In this document: positions 1 to 7,730 of the stretch, piece after piece
How positions within the stretch are numbered: position 1 is the first letter of the stretch
Layout: each line of letters starts with the position of its first letter
Source: Prevotella sp.
GTDB lineage: Bacteria; Bacteroidota; Bacteroidia; Bacteroidales; Bacteroidaceae
DNA: 38,796 nucleotides
Direction: 5' to 3'
NCBI GenBank assembly: GCA_017483185.1
Contig: JAFULM010000019.1
Coordinates: 1 to 38,796, forward strand
Made by a program: the position numbers and the translations under genes
The notes under the pieces: generated by a model
What the model saw: the letters and a program-made list of their open reading frames with translations, nothing else
Told to the model about the DNA's origin: nothing
The model's database searches: none

Positions 1-135
1 CAAGTAGGGTCGCGACCCGTCGCGACCGCCTCCTTGCCAACTGATACAACACGTTCGGTTGGCTTATATGCACGTTCTGCCAAGCGATTAATTATGTGCC
101 CACGAGGCAGTCGCGACGGGTCGCGACCCTACTTG
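1..135. repeat. 26-bp perfect inverted repeat pair
   Basis: Positions 1-26 and 110-135 are exact reverse complements, separated by 83 bp. Each arm is rich in the alternating word TCGCGACC and ends in CAAGTAGGG. Shorter versions of the word recur at 189-194 and at 38262-38288 and 38414-38427, so this is a dispersed family. No gene is visible inside. Confidence 0.85.
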
Positions 136-205
136 TGGGTGATCATAGTATGTATAAACTGCGACAAAGATGTGTGCAGAGATTTGCAGGGACCCTACTT
201 GCGCA

Positions 206-299
206 AACGGCATAGCGCATGACGTCAGTCATGCCTTTGCGTTCTTCCGTATGCGCGGCGGCGCCATCTTTGTGTCTTTGCGTCTTTGCGTTGAAAATC
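206..299 (-). repeat. CGCAAAG-type dispersed repeat, left copy
   Basis: Read on the minus strand this is a run of CGCAAAG heptads followed by a GCCGCCGCGCATACGG core and a CATGACTGACGTCATG palindrome. Nearly the same sequence occurs at 38318-38397, 38454-38532 (plus strand) and 38573-38654 (minus strand). Open frames across it exist only because the repeat lacks stops. Confidence 0.8.
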
Positions 300-480
300 C
301 TCTCAATCACATCCTTGTCAAATTAATTCTGAATTTAACGCCGTTTTTTAGGGGTACTTTCAAAAAAATCTCCGCCTCGCTCCCAAATTTTCAAATCTCG
401 CGAAGGTCAAAATCGGGTCATTTTTTTCGGCGAAAAAACCGCTGTTTTTGCAAGTTGTTGTCACATAGATACTTACAAAC

Positions 481-780
481 AAGCAGCCCCCTCTGACTCC
501 CCCAAAGGGGGAGCTTGGGCTTCCCGTAAGGACCCCGCGGGGTTACAATAAGGGCCTTACGGCATCGCAACGGGGCCGCCGTTGCGTTCTGACGGGGCCG
601 CCGTTGCAACACCGCGGGGCCGTTGTTGCGATGCAATAGCGGCCCCATTGGTCGCCCAAACCCGCTTTTTGAGCCTCTTTTCGCTAAGCAAAACTCGCGA
701 ACTTTTGTGTTTTTGAAAAGCCGTAAGAGCCTCTCGGTAGCCCAGGCTCCCCCTTTGGGGGAGTTAGAGGGGGCTTTTTA
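481..780. repeat. Composite element with C-rich inverted ends
   Basis: The ends, about 481-522 and 739-780, are inverted copies of one C-rich/G-rich palindrome (core CTCCCCCAAAGGGGGAG). They differ by only a few bases and enclose copy A of the 22-bp-module repeat. The arrangement resembles a small non-autonomous mobile element or nested insertions. No transposase is present. Confidence 0.6.
514..660 (+). repeat. 22-bp palindromic-module repeat, copy A
   Basis: After a CCGTAAGG start, modules beginning at 568, 590 and 612 are spaced exactly 22 bp; the next is offset by 3 bp. Each module is a small imperfect palindrome around GGGGCCG. Two further copies are at 23091-23200 (B) and 31505-31617 (C), in the same orientation. 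Upstream, near 375-410, lies a word similar to flanks of the other copies (CTCGCTCCCAAAT). Confidence 0.75.
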
Positions 781-862
781 GGTCCTTTTCGGCCCTTATT
801 GCTCACGAAAACGCAAATCTTCAAGCATTTTCCCGAACACGATTTTGTAAAGATTTATCACA
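769..862. repeat. 94-bp repeat, inverted copy at right window end
   Basis: This stretch, starting GGGGGCTTTTTAGGTCC, recurs with few mismatches as the reverse complement of 38704-38796. It runs through the words TTTTCGGCCCTTATTG and ACGATTTTGTAAAGAT. It contains no open frame of note. The right copy is cut by the window edge, so its full length is unknown. Confidence 0.85.
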
Positions 863-953
863 AACTATCCCCGGAACACATACACCCCACCATCTTTTTC
901 CCGCAAGTTTCTTGGCCAATCGGATATTTTCGCATCTTTGCAGACGGGTGAGA

Positions 954-1177
954 AATATGAGGGTGTTGCAGAACTCACATGGAAGCCTTTAAGTGGGGTA
1001 ATCGCAGTCCCCTCCTTTCGAAGGAGGGGTTAGGGGTGGTTAGACAACAACTCATTAATAATCATTGTTTTAGATAATAGCAAACGACTAACCACCCCTT
1101 GCCCCTCCTTCGAAAGGAGGGGACTGCGATTACCCCACTTAAAGGCTTCCATGTGAGTTCTGCAACACCCTCATATT
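954..1177. repeat. 224-bp near-perfect palindrome (foldback element)
   Basis: Arms 954-1043 and 1088-1177 are about 90 bp each and match as reverse complements except for about two adjacent bases. They surround a 44-bp AT-rich loop. Within each arm sits a smaller palindrome, CCCCTCCTTTCGAAGGAGGGG. The element has no coding capacity and looks like a miniature foldback or MITE-type insertion. A target-site duplication is not clear; GAGA flanks both sides. Confidence 0.85.
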
Positions 1178-1265
1178 ATGAGATTTTACGACCGCAAAGA
1201 GGAGATTGACATACGACGTCGGAACATGTTTTATACACTCTCCCGATGAAATACAAATATACCCC

Positions 1266-1298
1266 CGGAGACTCAGAATGAGCCCAGTATTCTCCGGC
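1266..1298 (+). terminator. Possible hairpin terminator
   Basis: CCGGAGA and TCTCCGG form a 7-bp stem around a 19-base loop, followed by a T-rich run (1302-1312). No gene ends just upstream on the plus strand, so its client is unclear. Confidence 0.3.
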
Positions 1299-1321
1299 CC
1301 GTTTTCTTTTTTCTTACCACT

Positions 1322-1354
1322 TTTGTGCTTTTCTAAAATTATTTATTATTTTTG
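1322..1354 (+). promoter_or_regulatory. Bacteroidetes-type promoter with no clear gene
   Basis: TTTG (1322-1325), a 21-base spacer and TATTTTTG (1347-1354) match the -33 TTTG / -7 TAnnTTTG consensus of the Bacteroidetes primary sigma factor. Transcription would start near 1360. The first ATG (1358) would be leaderless and opens only a 63-codon frame without recognisable features. Confidence 0.5.
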
Positions 1355-1820
1355 CAGATGATTCTTGGGTTATTCAAACTCAGTAAAGACACGACGGACT
1401 TCTGTCCACCAACGTCTGCCACACAGAGCAAGATGACCCACCTGCGCCGAACCGGGAAAGAGACCCTACAGTCGATTCACCGGAGGGCTTTAGGGAAAAG
1501 GGAGTCGCTATATAGTAGAAAGGCGTTTACTTTGACGCTTTGTTCTTGACTGCTTGGAATCTCGCAAGTTTCAGATGTTGTCATGGACATAGCAACGGTA
1601 GATGCCCATGGGATGTTTTTATAGACATACCCTACCCTGCATATATCATGCCTGTATATGCCGTATGATTACGGTATCAGGGTGTGATAGTTGTGGTGTA
1701 TAGGGGAAATTATATAAACACATCGGCGTGGGTTTCGCGTTGCTCGTTCAACAACATCGGGCAATGCGAGAGCCTCAAGCAGTGGAACGAGCAACAGGTA
1801 CGGATCTCCACGCTTTTTTC
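1355..1820 (+). ncRNA. Candidate structured RNA or long leader
   Basis: This stretch follows the promoter at 1322-1354 and holds several inverted repeats. One is a possible three-way junction: ACCCTG 1634-1639 with CAGGGT 1678-1683, enclosing GCATATA/TATATGC and CGTA/TACG. Another is a nested hairpin: GCGTGG 1726-1731 with CCACGC 1808-1813, and the 11-bp GTTGCTCGTTC 1739-1749 with its complement 1785-1795. A T run (1814-1819) follows, as in an intrinsic terminator. I do not recognise it as tmRNA, RNase P, SRP or 6S RNA. It may instead be a leader of the gene at 1997. Confidence 0.3.
1726..1819 (+). terminator. Nested hairpin followed by T tract
   Basis: The outer stem GCGTGG/CCACGC and the inner 11-bp perfect stem GTTGCTCGTTC/GAACGAGCAAC are followed directly by six T residues. 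It could end a short RNA or act as an attenuator about 180 bp before the leucine-rich-repeat gene. Confidence 0.4.
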
Positions 1821-1996
1821 TTTATAGTCAATCACCATCTTTTTATATTAAAGCGGACACTGGGAGGTCGTGCTAAGCGAAAAATGCTAAATATTCAATA
1901 TTCTGGATTAAAGAGATTATTAGAATAATACATTCTATAGTTTTATAAATTAAAGATTTATTGTAGAAATACTTGAAACAAAATAACAATAGATTT

Positions 1997-3358
1997 ATGA
2001 AAACAAAACTTATGAAATCACTGCTTACAATAGCATGTCTGTTGAGCAGTATCGGCGTGTCAGCCTATGACATCACTGTTAATGGCATTTATTATAATAT
2101 TGAGTCATTTACAGATATGACATGTAGTGTCACATACGGAGATGTGAAATACGAGGGAGATATCACTATTCCGGAAAAGGTTACCTATAATAATAGGACA
2201 TTAACAGTAATAAGTATCGGAGCATCTGCATTTGAGAAGTGCTCAAATCTCACAAGCGTGAACATTCCGAACTCAGTAACAAACATTGGAAGTTATGCTT
2301 TTATGGATTGTTCAAACCTCGTAAACATAACAGTACCTAATTCACTAACAAATATTACAGAGCGTGCATTTTGCAACTGCTCCAATCTCACAAATATAAC
2401 GATACCCAACACCGTCCAAAGTATTGGTCAGAATGCATTTTCTGGCACCGGCATCACAAATATAACAATACCTAACTCTGTAACTTATATTGGGATGGGG
2501 GCTTTTATGGGTTGTCAGAATCTCACAAATGTAACAATTCCCAACTCGGTAACTTATATTGGAAAAAGTCTATTTTATGGTTGTTCTAATCTCACAAGCG
2601 TAACAATACCTAATTCTATTAAAAATATCGAAGATTTAGCATTTTATAACTGTATTAGTCTTACAAATATAACAATACCCAACTCTATCAAAATTATTGG
2701 AGAGTCCGCTTTTGGTCGTTGCACAAGTCTCAAAAATATAAGTATTCCAAGTTCCGTCAATAGTATCAAAAACTCAGCTTTTGAAAAGTGCTCCATGTTG
2801 GAAAAGTTAGTCATAGAAGATGGTGAGAACACTTTAGATTTGGGTTATAACACATATGATAGATTTACTCTCGGCAAGGGACTTTTCTATGATTGTCCAC
2901 TAAAATATTTATATGTAGGAAGAAAACTGTCTTATGAAAAAGAAAACTCATACGGACGCCATCCTTTTTATAATTGTATAGGAAATATCACTGAAATAAC
3001 TTTCGGACAGAATATAACAGAGATACAAGAATATATAATGTACTCAGATAAACTTGAAACAATAACGCTTCACAATCCGACACCCCCGAGCGTTCCCAGT
3101 TCGGCTTATTTCACAAACGCTCAATACATGAACTTGAACGTATATGTTCCTAAAGGTTCATTAGAGGCATACCAAAAAGCAAATGTTTGGCAAAACTTCT
3201 GGGGATTGCAGGAAAAAGAACTGACGGGAATGGAAACCGTCGTAGCTGACGACTGCAATACTGATAACGTCATATATGACATGCAAGGCCGTAGACTTGA
3301 CGCTCCAAAAGCCGGACTGAACATCATCAACGGAAAGAAAGTGATGATAAGGAAATAA
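1997..3358 (+). CDS. BspA-like leucine-rich repeat surface protein
   Basis: The ATG at 1997 gives 453 residues and places a signal peptide at the N-terminus (basic MKTKLMK, then a hydrophobic stretch ending GVSA). An in-frame TTG at 1973 would put nine odd residues ahead of it. Residues of about 70-270 are tandem units of roughly 23 residues of the form IPNSVTxIGxxAFxxCxxLTN, the BspA/Treponema type of LRR, and the DNA is repetitive to match. The last about 25 residues, with MQGRRL and a terminal GKKVMIRK, resemble the C-terminal tails of exported Bacteroidetes proteins, possibly a type IX sorting signal. Such proteins bind host or matrix proteins in oral Bacteroidetes, but the ligand here is unknown. 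The gene is visibly more AT-rich than its neighbours, which may reflect transfer. A strong terminator follows. Confidence 0.88.
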   Translation: MKTKLMKSLLTIACLLSSIGVSAYDITVNGIYYNIESFTDMTCSVTYGDVKYEGDITIPEKVTYNNRTLTVISIGASAFEKCSNLTSVNIPNSVTNIGSYAFMDCSNLVNITVPNSLTNITERAFCNCSNLTNITIPNTVQSIGQNAFSGTGITNITIPNSVTYIGMGAFMGCQNLTNVTIPNSVTYIGKSLFYGCSNLTSVTIPNSIKNIEDLAFYNCISLTNITIPNSIKIIGESAFGRCTSLKNISIPSSVNSIKNSAFEKCSMLEKLVIEDGENTLDLGYNTYDRFTLGKGLFYDCPLKYLYVGRKLSYEKENSYGRHPFYNCIGNITEITFGQNITEIQEYIMYSDKLETITLHNPTPPSVPSSAYFTNAQYMNLNVYVPKGSLEAYQKANVWQNFWGLQEKELTGMETVVADDCNTDNVIYDMQGRRLDAPKAGLNIINGKKVMIRK

Positions 3359-3371
3359 GGAACATACAAAC

Positions 3372-3416
3372 CTTCTTGTTATGCCATCGGCTACGGGCTT
3401 GGAGTATAACAAGAAG
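3372..3416 (+). other. 11-bp stem-loop after the LRR gene
   Basis: CTTCTTGTTAT (3372-3382) and its exact complement (3406-3416) can form a hairpin just after the stop codon, ahead of the longer terminator. It may protect the transcript end or be a terminator remnant. Confidence 0.4.
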
Positions 3417-3430
3417 AATGACGACTGTCT

Positions 3431-3489
3431 AAAAGAAGAGGGTGTATCAAGGTGTATTCCACGTTCATTTTGATACGCCCTCTTCTTTT
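3431..3489 (+). terminator. Terminator of the LRR gene
   Basis: A 20-bp stem (3431-3450 with 3470-3489), with only G-U wobble or one mismatch, starts AAAAGAAGAGGG and ends CCCTCTTCTTTT. It sits 73 bp after the stop. Its A and T flanks allow it to work on either strand. Confidence 0.8.
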
Positions 3490-3542
3490 GGGGTCAATAC
3501 CCGTTACATCACCAACATGCCCATATATCAATCGCGTAGCCA

Positions 3543-3564
3543 CCCTCCCCCCCCTTGGGGAGGG
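3543..3564. repeat. C-rich/G-rich palindrome
   Basis: CCCTCCCC (3543-3550) pairs with GGGGAGGG (3557-3564). It resembles the palindrome family at 481-522, 744-775, 1008-1043, 1088-1123 and inside topA. Confidence 0.5.
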
Positions 3565-3643
3565 CCGGGGTGGGGCCTTCACATTTATTATATTACACAT
3601 TCCTAAAACCCCATAAACATTCTTACAGAATGGCAGGACGGCG

Positions 3644-3673
3644 ATTGATTGTGGCGGAGAATGACTATATTTG
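3644..3673 (+). promoter_or_regulatory. Likely promoter of the nitroreductase gene
   Basis: TATATTTG (3666-3673) fits the -7 box TAnnTTTG. ATTG lies 18 bases upstream at 3644-3647. Transcription would start a few bases before the ATG at 3696, giving a short leader. Confidence 0.45.
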
Positions 3674-3695
3674 TGGCGTTAACCCCTAAAGACGT

Positions 3696-4304
3696 ATGAT
3701 TATGAAGAGAAGTTTTCTGGAAGCATTGGAGAACCGCAGAAGCTATTACAGACTGTGGGACAAGTCGCCGGTGAGCGACAAGGATATTGTGGAAATGCTG
3801 AACAAGGTAATCATGCACGTGCCTTCAGCATTCAACTCTCAGTCCACACGCATGGTGCTCTTGCTCGGTGAGCATCACCGGAGGCTGTGGGACATAGTGA
3901 AAACGGAACTGAAGAAAATCGTATCGCCGGAGGCTATCAGAGGCACGGAAAGGAAGATTGACAACGGTTTCCGTTCGGGATACGGTACGGTTTTGTTCTA
4001 CGAAGACCGTACGGTCGTGACTCAGCTGCAACGCGAAAATCCGTTATACCGTGACCGTTTCCCCACTTGGTCACAGCATACCTCGGGCATGCACCAGCTG
4101 GCCGTGTGGACCATGCTGGAGGACATGGGCTTCGGGGCGTCGTTGCAGCACTACAACCCGATCATCGACTGCGCCGTGCGCAAGGAGTGGAACATCAGCG
4201 GGACATGGGAGCTGATTGCGCAGATGCCTTTCGGAGCACCTGCCGAAGACATGCTCAACAAGACTTTCCGGCCTGCGGAGGAGCGGGTGATCATGTTCGG
4301 ATGA
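3696..4304 (+). CDS. Nitroreductase family protein
   Basis: The protein has 202 residues and a single FMN-dependent nitroreductase-like domain. The N-terminal part carries the family's RRSYYRLWDKSPVSD segment, followed by VPSAFNSQSTRMVLLL. The later GFGASLQHYNP segment corresponds to the flavin-side helix region in Frm2/YdgI-like members. These are small cytoplasmic, usually dimeric NAD(P)H oxidoreductases whose natural substrates are poorly defined; lipid-signalling or quinone and nitro-compound reduction has been proposed for relatives. A second ATG at 3702 is equally usable. The gene is monocistronic, with its own likely promoter, and converges with rplQ on a shared terminator. The family call is firm, the substrate unknown. 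Confidence 0.85.
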   Translation: MIMKRSFLEALENRRSYYRLWDKSPVSDKDIVEMLNKVIMHVPSAFNSQSTRMVLLLGEHHRRLWDIVKTELKKIVSPEAIRGTERKIDNGFRSGYGTVLFYEDRTVVTQLQRENPLYRDRFPTWSQHTSGMHQLAVWTMLEDMGFGASLQHYNPIIDCAVRKEWNISGTWELIAQMPFGAPAEDMLNKTFRPAEERVIMFG

Positions 4305-4326
4305 CATGGGAAGTGGAGAAGTACAA

Positions 4327-4360
4327 AAAAAGTCCGGCCGGAATAGCGGTCGGACTTTTT
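4327..4360. terminator. Bidirectional terminator between nitroreductase and rplQ
   Basis: A 14-bp stem (4327-4340 with 4347-4360, one G-U pair) around a 6-base loop starts with five A and ends with five T. It therefore reads as an intrinsic terminator from both sides. It closes both the plus-strand nitroreductase transcript and the long minus-strand ribosomal transcript. Confidence 0.88.
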
Positions 4361-4383
4361 ATCGAATTCAGCAAAAAGTCTGT

Positions 4384-4875
4384 TTATTCAGCCTTAGGAG
4401 CTTCCTCTACTGCAGTTGTCTCTGCTGCGGGAGCTTCTGTCTCAGCTGCCTCTGCCTTTGTAGACTTGCGAGAGCGGCGTGTAGCCTTCTTCTTCGTTGC
4501 AGTCTTGGCCATGTTCTCGTCGAAGTCAACGAGCTCGATGAAGCAGATGGGAGCAGCGTCACCCTGGCGTGTGCCAAGCTTGATGATGCGGGTGTAGCCA
4601 CCGGGACGGTCGCCAACCTTTGCTGCCACTTCTCCGAAGAGTTCCTTCAGAGCGAACTTGTTCTGAAGATAACGGAAAACTACGCGGCGTGAGTTGGTTG
4701 AGTCGTCCTTAGAACGTGTGATCAGAGGCTCGACATACTTCTTCAAGGCTTTGGCCTTGGCTACGGTCGTAGTGATTCTTTTGTGCATAATCAGCGAGAT
4801 TGCCATGTTTGCAAGCATGGCCTCACGGTGAGATGCAGTACGACCCAGATGGTTGAATTTCTTATTGTGTCTCAT
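4384..4875 (-). CDS. rplQ: 50S ribosomal protein L17
   Basis: The protein has 163 residues. The start [12 protein letters not shown] and the following [10 protein letters not shown] segment are diagnostic of bL17, which sits near the peptide exit tunnel. The conserved part ends at about residue 115. The remaining tail is low complexity, first basic ([10 protein letters not shown]) and then rich in Ala and Glu, an extension that E. coli L17 lacks but many Bacteroidetes have. It is the last gene of the ribosomal run, 5 bp after rpoA, and is followed by a bidirectional terminator. Confidence 0.97.
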   Translation of the reverse strand: MRHNKKFNHLGRTASHREAMLANMAISLIMHKRITTTVAKAKALKKYVEPLITRSKDDSTNSRRVVFRYLQNKFALKELFGEVAAKVGDRPGGYTRIIKLGTRQGDAAPICFIELVDFDENMAKTATKKKATRRSRKSTKAEAAETEAPAAETTAVEEAPKAE

Positions 4876-4880
4876 TTTTG

Positions 4881-5873
4881 TTATTCTTTATCTAATTTGT
4901 ACTTAGAGATGTCGGTTCCAAACGACAGATTCAGACTCTCGAGCAAATCATCAAGCTCAGTGAGCGATTTCTTACCGAAGTTGCGGAACTTCAAGAGGTC
5001 GGTCTTGTTGTACTGTACCAGATCGCCAAGAGTGTCGACGTCAGCCGCCTTGAGGCAGTTGAGGGCACGAACGCTGAGGTTCATGTCGACGAGACGGGTC
5101 TTGAGCAGCTGGCGCATGTGCAACACTTCCTCATCAAACTCCTGATTGCCGTCGATGTCTGTATTCTCGAGGGCTATCTTCTCGTCTGAGAAGAGCATGA
5201 AGTGGTAGATGAGGATCTTCGCAGCTTCTTTCAGCGCGTCCTTCGGGTGTATGGAACCATCCGTTGTGACCTCGATGACGAGCTTGTCGTAGTCGGTCTT
5301 CTGCTCGACACGATAGGGCTCGACAGAGTATTTCACGTTACGGATAGGAGTGTAAATAGAATCGATTGGAATTACGTTCACATCAGTGCAGAACTCGCGA
5401 TTTTCATCTGCGGGCACGTATCCGCGACCTTTGTTAATGGTAAGATCAATCTGCATTGAAGCCTTGGAGTCTAAATGACAAATCACTAAATCCGGGTTTA
5501 ACACTTCAAATCCAGTCAGATACTTACCAATATCACCGGCCTTGAACTCTGTGGTGCTCTCAACAGTGATACTGACTTTTTCGTTCTCGAACTCTTCTAC
5601 AACTTGCTTGAATCTAACCTGCTTGAGATTCAAGATCATGTTGGTTACATCCTCCTTCACACCGGATACTGATGAAAACTCATGCTCAACACCCGCGATG
5701 CGGATTGTGTTGATGGCATAGCCTTCGAGCGATGAAAGAAGAATGCGGCGCAGGGAGTTACCGATTGTAACTCCGAAGCCAGGCTCCAACGGACGGAATT
5801 CGAACTTGCCGAACTTGTCGTTGGCCTCCAACATTACGACTTTATCAGGTTTTTGAAATGCTAATATCGCCAT
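4881..5873 (-). CDS. rpoA: RNA polymerase alpha subunit
   Basis: The protein has 330 residues, the usual length. The N-terminal domain (about 1-235) carries the assembly motif [14 protein letters not shown] at 38-51, which docks the beta and beta-prime subunits. A flexible linker near 236-260 leads to the C-terminal domain (about 262-320). There VRALNCLK holds the Arg (R269) matching the residue that contacts promoter UP elements in E. coli, and [12 protein letters not shown] completes the helix-hairpin-helix region. It lies between rpsD and rplQ as in the classic alpha operon, so polymerase and ribosome synthesis are coupled. Confidence 0.98.
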   Translation of the reverse strand: MAILAFQKPDKVVMLEANDKFGKFEFRPLEPGFGVTIGNSLRRILLSSLEGYAINTIRIAGVEHEFSSVSGVKEDVTNMILNLKQVRFKQVVEEFENEKVSITVESTTEFKAGDIGKYLTGFEVLNPDLVICHLDSKASMQIDLTINKGRGYVPADENREFCTDVNVIPIDSIYTPIRNVKYSVEPYRVEQKTDYDKLVIEVTTDGSIHPKDALKEAAKILIYHFMLFSDEKIALENTDIDGNQEFDEEVLHMRQLLKTRLVDMNLSVRALNCLKAADVDTLGDLVQYNKTDLLKFRNFGKKSLTELDDLLESLNLSFGTDISKYKLDKE

Positions 5874-5885
5874 TAATTTAATGAT

Positions 5886-6491
5886 TTATTTAGAGTACAA
5901 CTCAACGATTAACTGCTCCTTAATGTTCTCGGGGATATCGGCACGCTCCGGCTTGTGCAGGAACTTACCGCTCTTTGTGGTCTCGTCCCACTCAATCCAA
6001 GGATACTTGCTGTGGTTGAATCCTGCAAGTGCGGCCTCAATGACTTCAAGAGACTTTGACTTCTCACGAACAGCTACAATCTGGCCGGGCTTAACGGCGT
6101 AAGAAGGTATGTTGACTACCTGACCGTCGACCGTGATGTGCTTGTGGCCAACGAGCTGACGGGCAGCGGCACGTGTGGGAGCGATACCCAAACGGAACAC
6201 TACGTTGTCCAAACGGCACTCAAGGTTCTGAAGGAGCACCTCACCGGTGATACCGTCAGCCTTGGCTGCCTTCTCAAACATATTACGGAACTGGCGCTCA
6301 AGTACTCCGTATGTGTACTTGGCTTTCTGCTTCTCTGCCAGCATGACGCCGTACTCAGAAGTCTTTCTGCGACGGTTGTTGCCATGCTGTCCGGGAGGGA
6401 AGTTTCTCCTGGACAAAACTTTGTCTGCGCCGAAAATGGGCTCACCAAAACGACGCGCAATTTTTGATTTCGGTCCTATATATCTTGCCAT
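5886..6491 (-). CDS. rpsD: 30S ribosomal protein S4
   Basis: The protein has 201 residues. It begins [18 protein letters not shown] and carries an S4 RNA-binding domain at about 92-155 ([11 protein letters not shown], then [18 protein letters not shown]). uS4 binds the 16S rRNA five-way junction and starts assembly of the 30S body. In E. coli it is also the alpha-operon repressor; whether that holds here cannot be seen. The N-terminal four-Cys zinc site of some orthologues is absent, so this is the zinc-free form. It lies 48 bp after rpsK and 12 bp before rpoA. Confidence 0.98.
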   Translation of the reverse strand: MARYIGPKSKIARRFGEPIFGADKVLSRRNFPPGQHGNNRRRKTSEYGVMLAEKQKAKYTYGVLERQFRNMFEKAAKADGITGEVLLQNLECRLDNVVFRLGIAPTRAAARQLVGHKHITVDGQVVNIPSYAVKPGQIVAVREKSKSLEVIEAALAGFNHSKYPWIEWDETTKSGKFLHKPERADIPENIKEQLIVELYSK

Positions 6492-6539
6492 AATTATTAT
6501 ACTTTAAACTTGTTTCAACAACATTGTGTGTACTTGAGA

Positions 6540-6929
6540 CTATACTCTTCTTCTCTTCGGAGGACGGCAACCGTTGTGCGGCAGCGGAGTAACGTCGACA
6601 ATCTCCATTACCTCGATACCGGCACCGTGGACGGCACGGATTGCAGACTCGCGACCGTTACCCGGACCCTTTACGTATGCCTTCACCTTGCGCAAACCGA
6701 GGTCAAAAGCGACCTTTGCGCAATCCTCTGCTGCCATCTGGGCTGCATAGGGAGTGTTCTTCTTTGAACCACGGAATCCCATCTTGCCGGCTGAAGACCA
6801 AGAGATAACCTGACCCTCGCCATTAGCCAAAGACACGATAATATTGTTGAAAGAACTATGAACATGGAGCTGTCCGATAGCATCAACCTTTACATTTCTT
6901 TTCTTTGAAGTGACTGTTTTCTTTGCCAT
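6540..6929 (-). CDS. rpsK: 30S ribosomal protein S11
   Basis: The protein has 129 residues, the full family length. An 18-residue basic N-terminal tail leads into the uS11 fold, with [13 protein letters not shown] and [13 protein letters not shown]. The C-terminus [14 protein letters not shown] contains the Asn-Gly that becomes isoaspartate in several bacteria. S11 forms part of the 30S platform near the mRNA exit. It follows rpsM by 27 bp. Confidence 0.98.
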   Translation of the reverse strand: MAKKTVTSKKRNVKVDAIGQLHVHSSFNNIIVSLANGEGQVISWSSAGKMGFRGSKKNTPYAAQMAAEDCAKVAFDLGLRKVKAYVKGPGNGRESAIRAVHGAGIEVMEIVDVTPLPHNGCRPPKRRRV

Positions 6930-6956
6930 AATTCCAAATTCTTAATGTGTTATTAA

Positions 6957-7337
6957 TTATTTAGTGGCCTTCTTCTTGTTAGCAACAGTCTTCTTCTTTC
7001 CCTTACGTGTACGAGCATTGTTCTTTGTGCTCTGACCGCGAACGGGAAGACCGTTACGATGACGAACTCCACGATAGCAACCAATATCCATCAGTCGCTT
7101 GATATTCAACTGGATCTCTGAACGGAGATCACCTTCTACCTTGAATTCAGCGCCGATAATTTCACGGATTTTGGCTGCCTGATCGTCAGTCCACTCGCTG
7201 ACCTTCAGGTCGCGGCTCACGCCGGCCTTATCCAATATCTTTGCTGAACTACTTCGACCTATACCATAGATATAAGTCAATGCGATTTCGCCACGCTTCT
7301 CCTGGGGCAAATCTACTCCAACAATTCTTATTGCCAT
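6957..7337 (-). CDS. rpsM: 30S ribosomal protein S13
   Basis: The protein has 126 residues. [15 protein letters not shown] opens the helix-two-turns-helix fold. The [18 protein letters not shown] motif followed by a lysine-rich tail is typical of uS13, whose tail reaches P-site tRNA. S13 sits in the 30S head and forms bridges to the 50S subunit. It directly follows the short rpmJ gene. Confidence 0.98.
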   Translation of the reverse strand: MAIRIVGVDLPQEKRGEIALTYIYGIGRSSSAKILDKAGVSRDLKVSEWTDDQAAKIREIIGAEFKVEGDLRSEIQLNIKRLMDIGCYRGVRHRNGLPVRGQSTKNNARTRKGKKKTVANKKKATK

Positions 7338-7378
7338 TTGTTAATGAATAAAATAATTAAAAAATGTTTGATTGATAA

Positions 7379-7495
7379 TTAACCCTGACGCATCTTGTAC
7401 TTAGGGTTCTTCTTGTTGATAACGAACAGACGTCCCTTGCGACGCACAATCTTGCAATCGGCGTTACGTCTCTTCAATGATGCTCTTGTCTTCAT
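7379..7495 (-). CDS. rpmJ: 50S ribosomal protein L36
   Basis: This is a short gene read by eye: 38 codons from ATG at 7495 to TAA at 7379. It begins [17 protein letters not shown] and ends NPKYKMRQG, clearly bL36. Only one Cys is present, so it lacks the CCCH zinc site and is the C-minus form. Its place between infA and rpsM is standard. L36 binds 23S rRNA at the base of the L7/L12 stalk. Confidence 0.95.
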   Translation of the reverse strand: MKTRASLKRRNADCKIVRRKGRLFVINKKNPKYKMRQG

Positions 7496-7509
7496 ATTAT
7501 GTCTATCGT

Positions 7510-7728
7510 TTATTTGTATCTAAACACAATTCTTCCCTTAGTCAAATCGTAGGGGCTCATCTCGACCTTTACCTTGTCACCGGGGAGAATTTTAATATAG
7601 TGCATTCTCATCTTACCTGATATATGCGCTATGATCTGTACTCCATTCTCAAGTTCTACACGAAACATCGCATTTGAAAGCGACTCTATGATTGTTCCGT
7701 CTTGCTCTATAGCGGATTGCTTTGCCAT
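7510..7728 (-). CDS. infA: Translation initiation factor IF-1
   Basis: The protein has 72 residues and forms one S1-like OB fold. [13 protein letters not shown] opens it; [21 protein letters not shown] and [10 protein letters not shown] are the conserved RNA-binding strands. IF-1 occupies the ribosomal A site during initiation and assists IF-2 and IF-3. It starts 2 bp after the map stop codon, so the two are probably translated together. Confidence 0.97.
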   Translation of the reverse strand: MAKQSAIEQDGTIIESLSNAMFRVELENGVQIIAHISGKMRMHYIKILPGDKVKVEMSPYDLTKGRIVFRYK

Positions 7729-7730
7729 AC

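Noticed and set aside
1358-1549. 63-codon frame directly after the orphan promoter
   Set aside because: It would be leaderless and shows no similarity to a known peptide. Not excluded, but not supportable.
1728-1928. 66-codon plus-strand frame
   Set aside because: It covers a strong hairpin with a T tract and has no plausible motif; better explained as RNA structure or spacer.
7379-7495. Loss of zinc-binding Cys in L36 (and in S4 and S14) as a defect
   Set aside because: Zinc-free forms of these proteins are common and otherwise complete.
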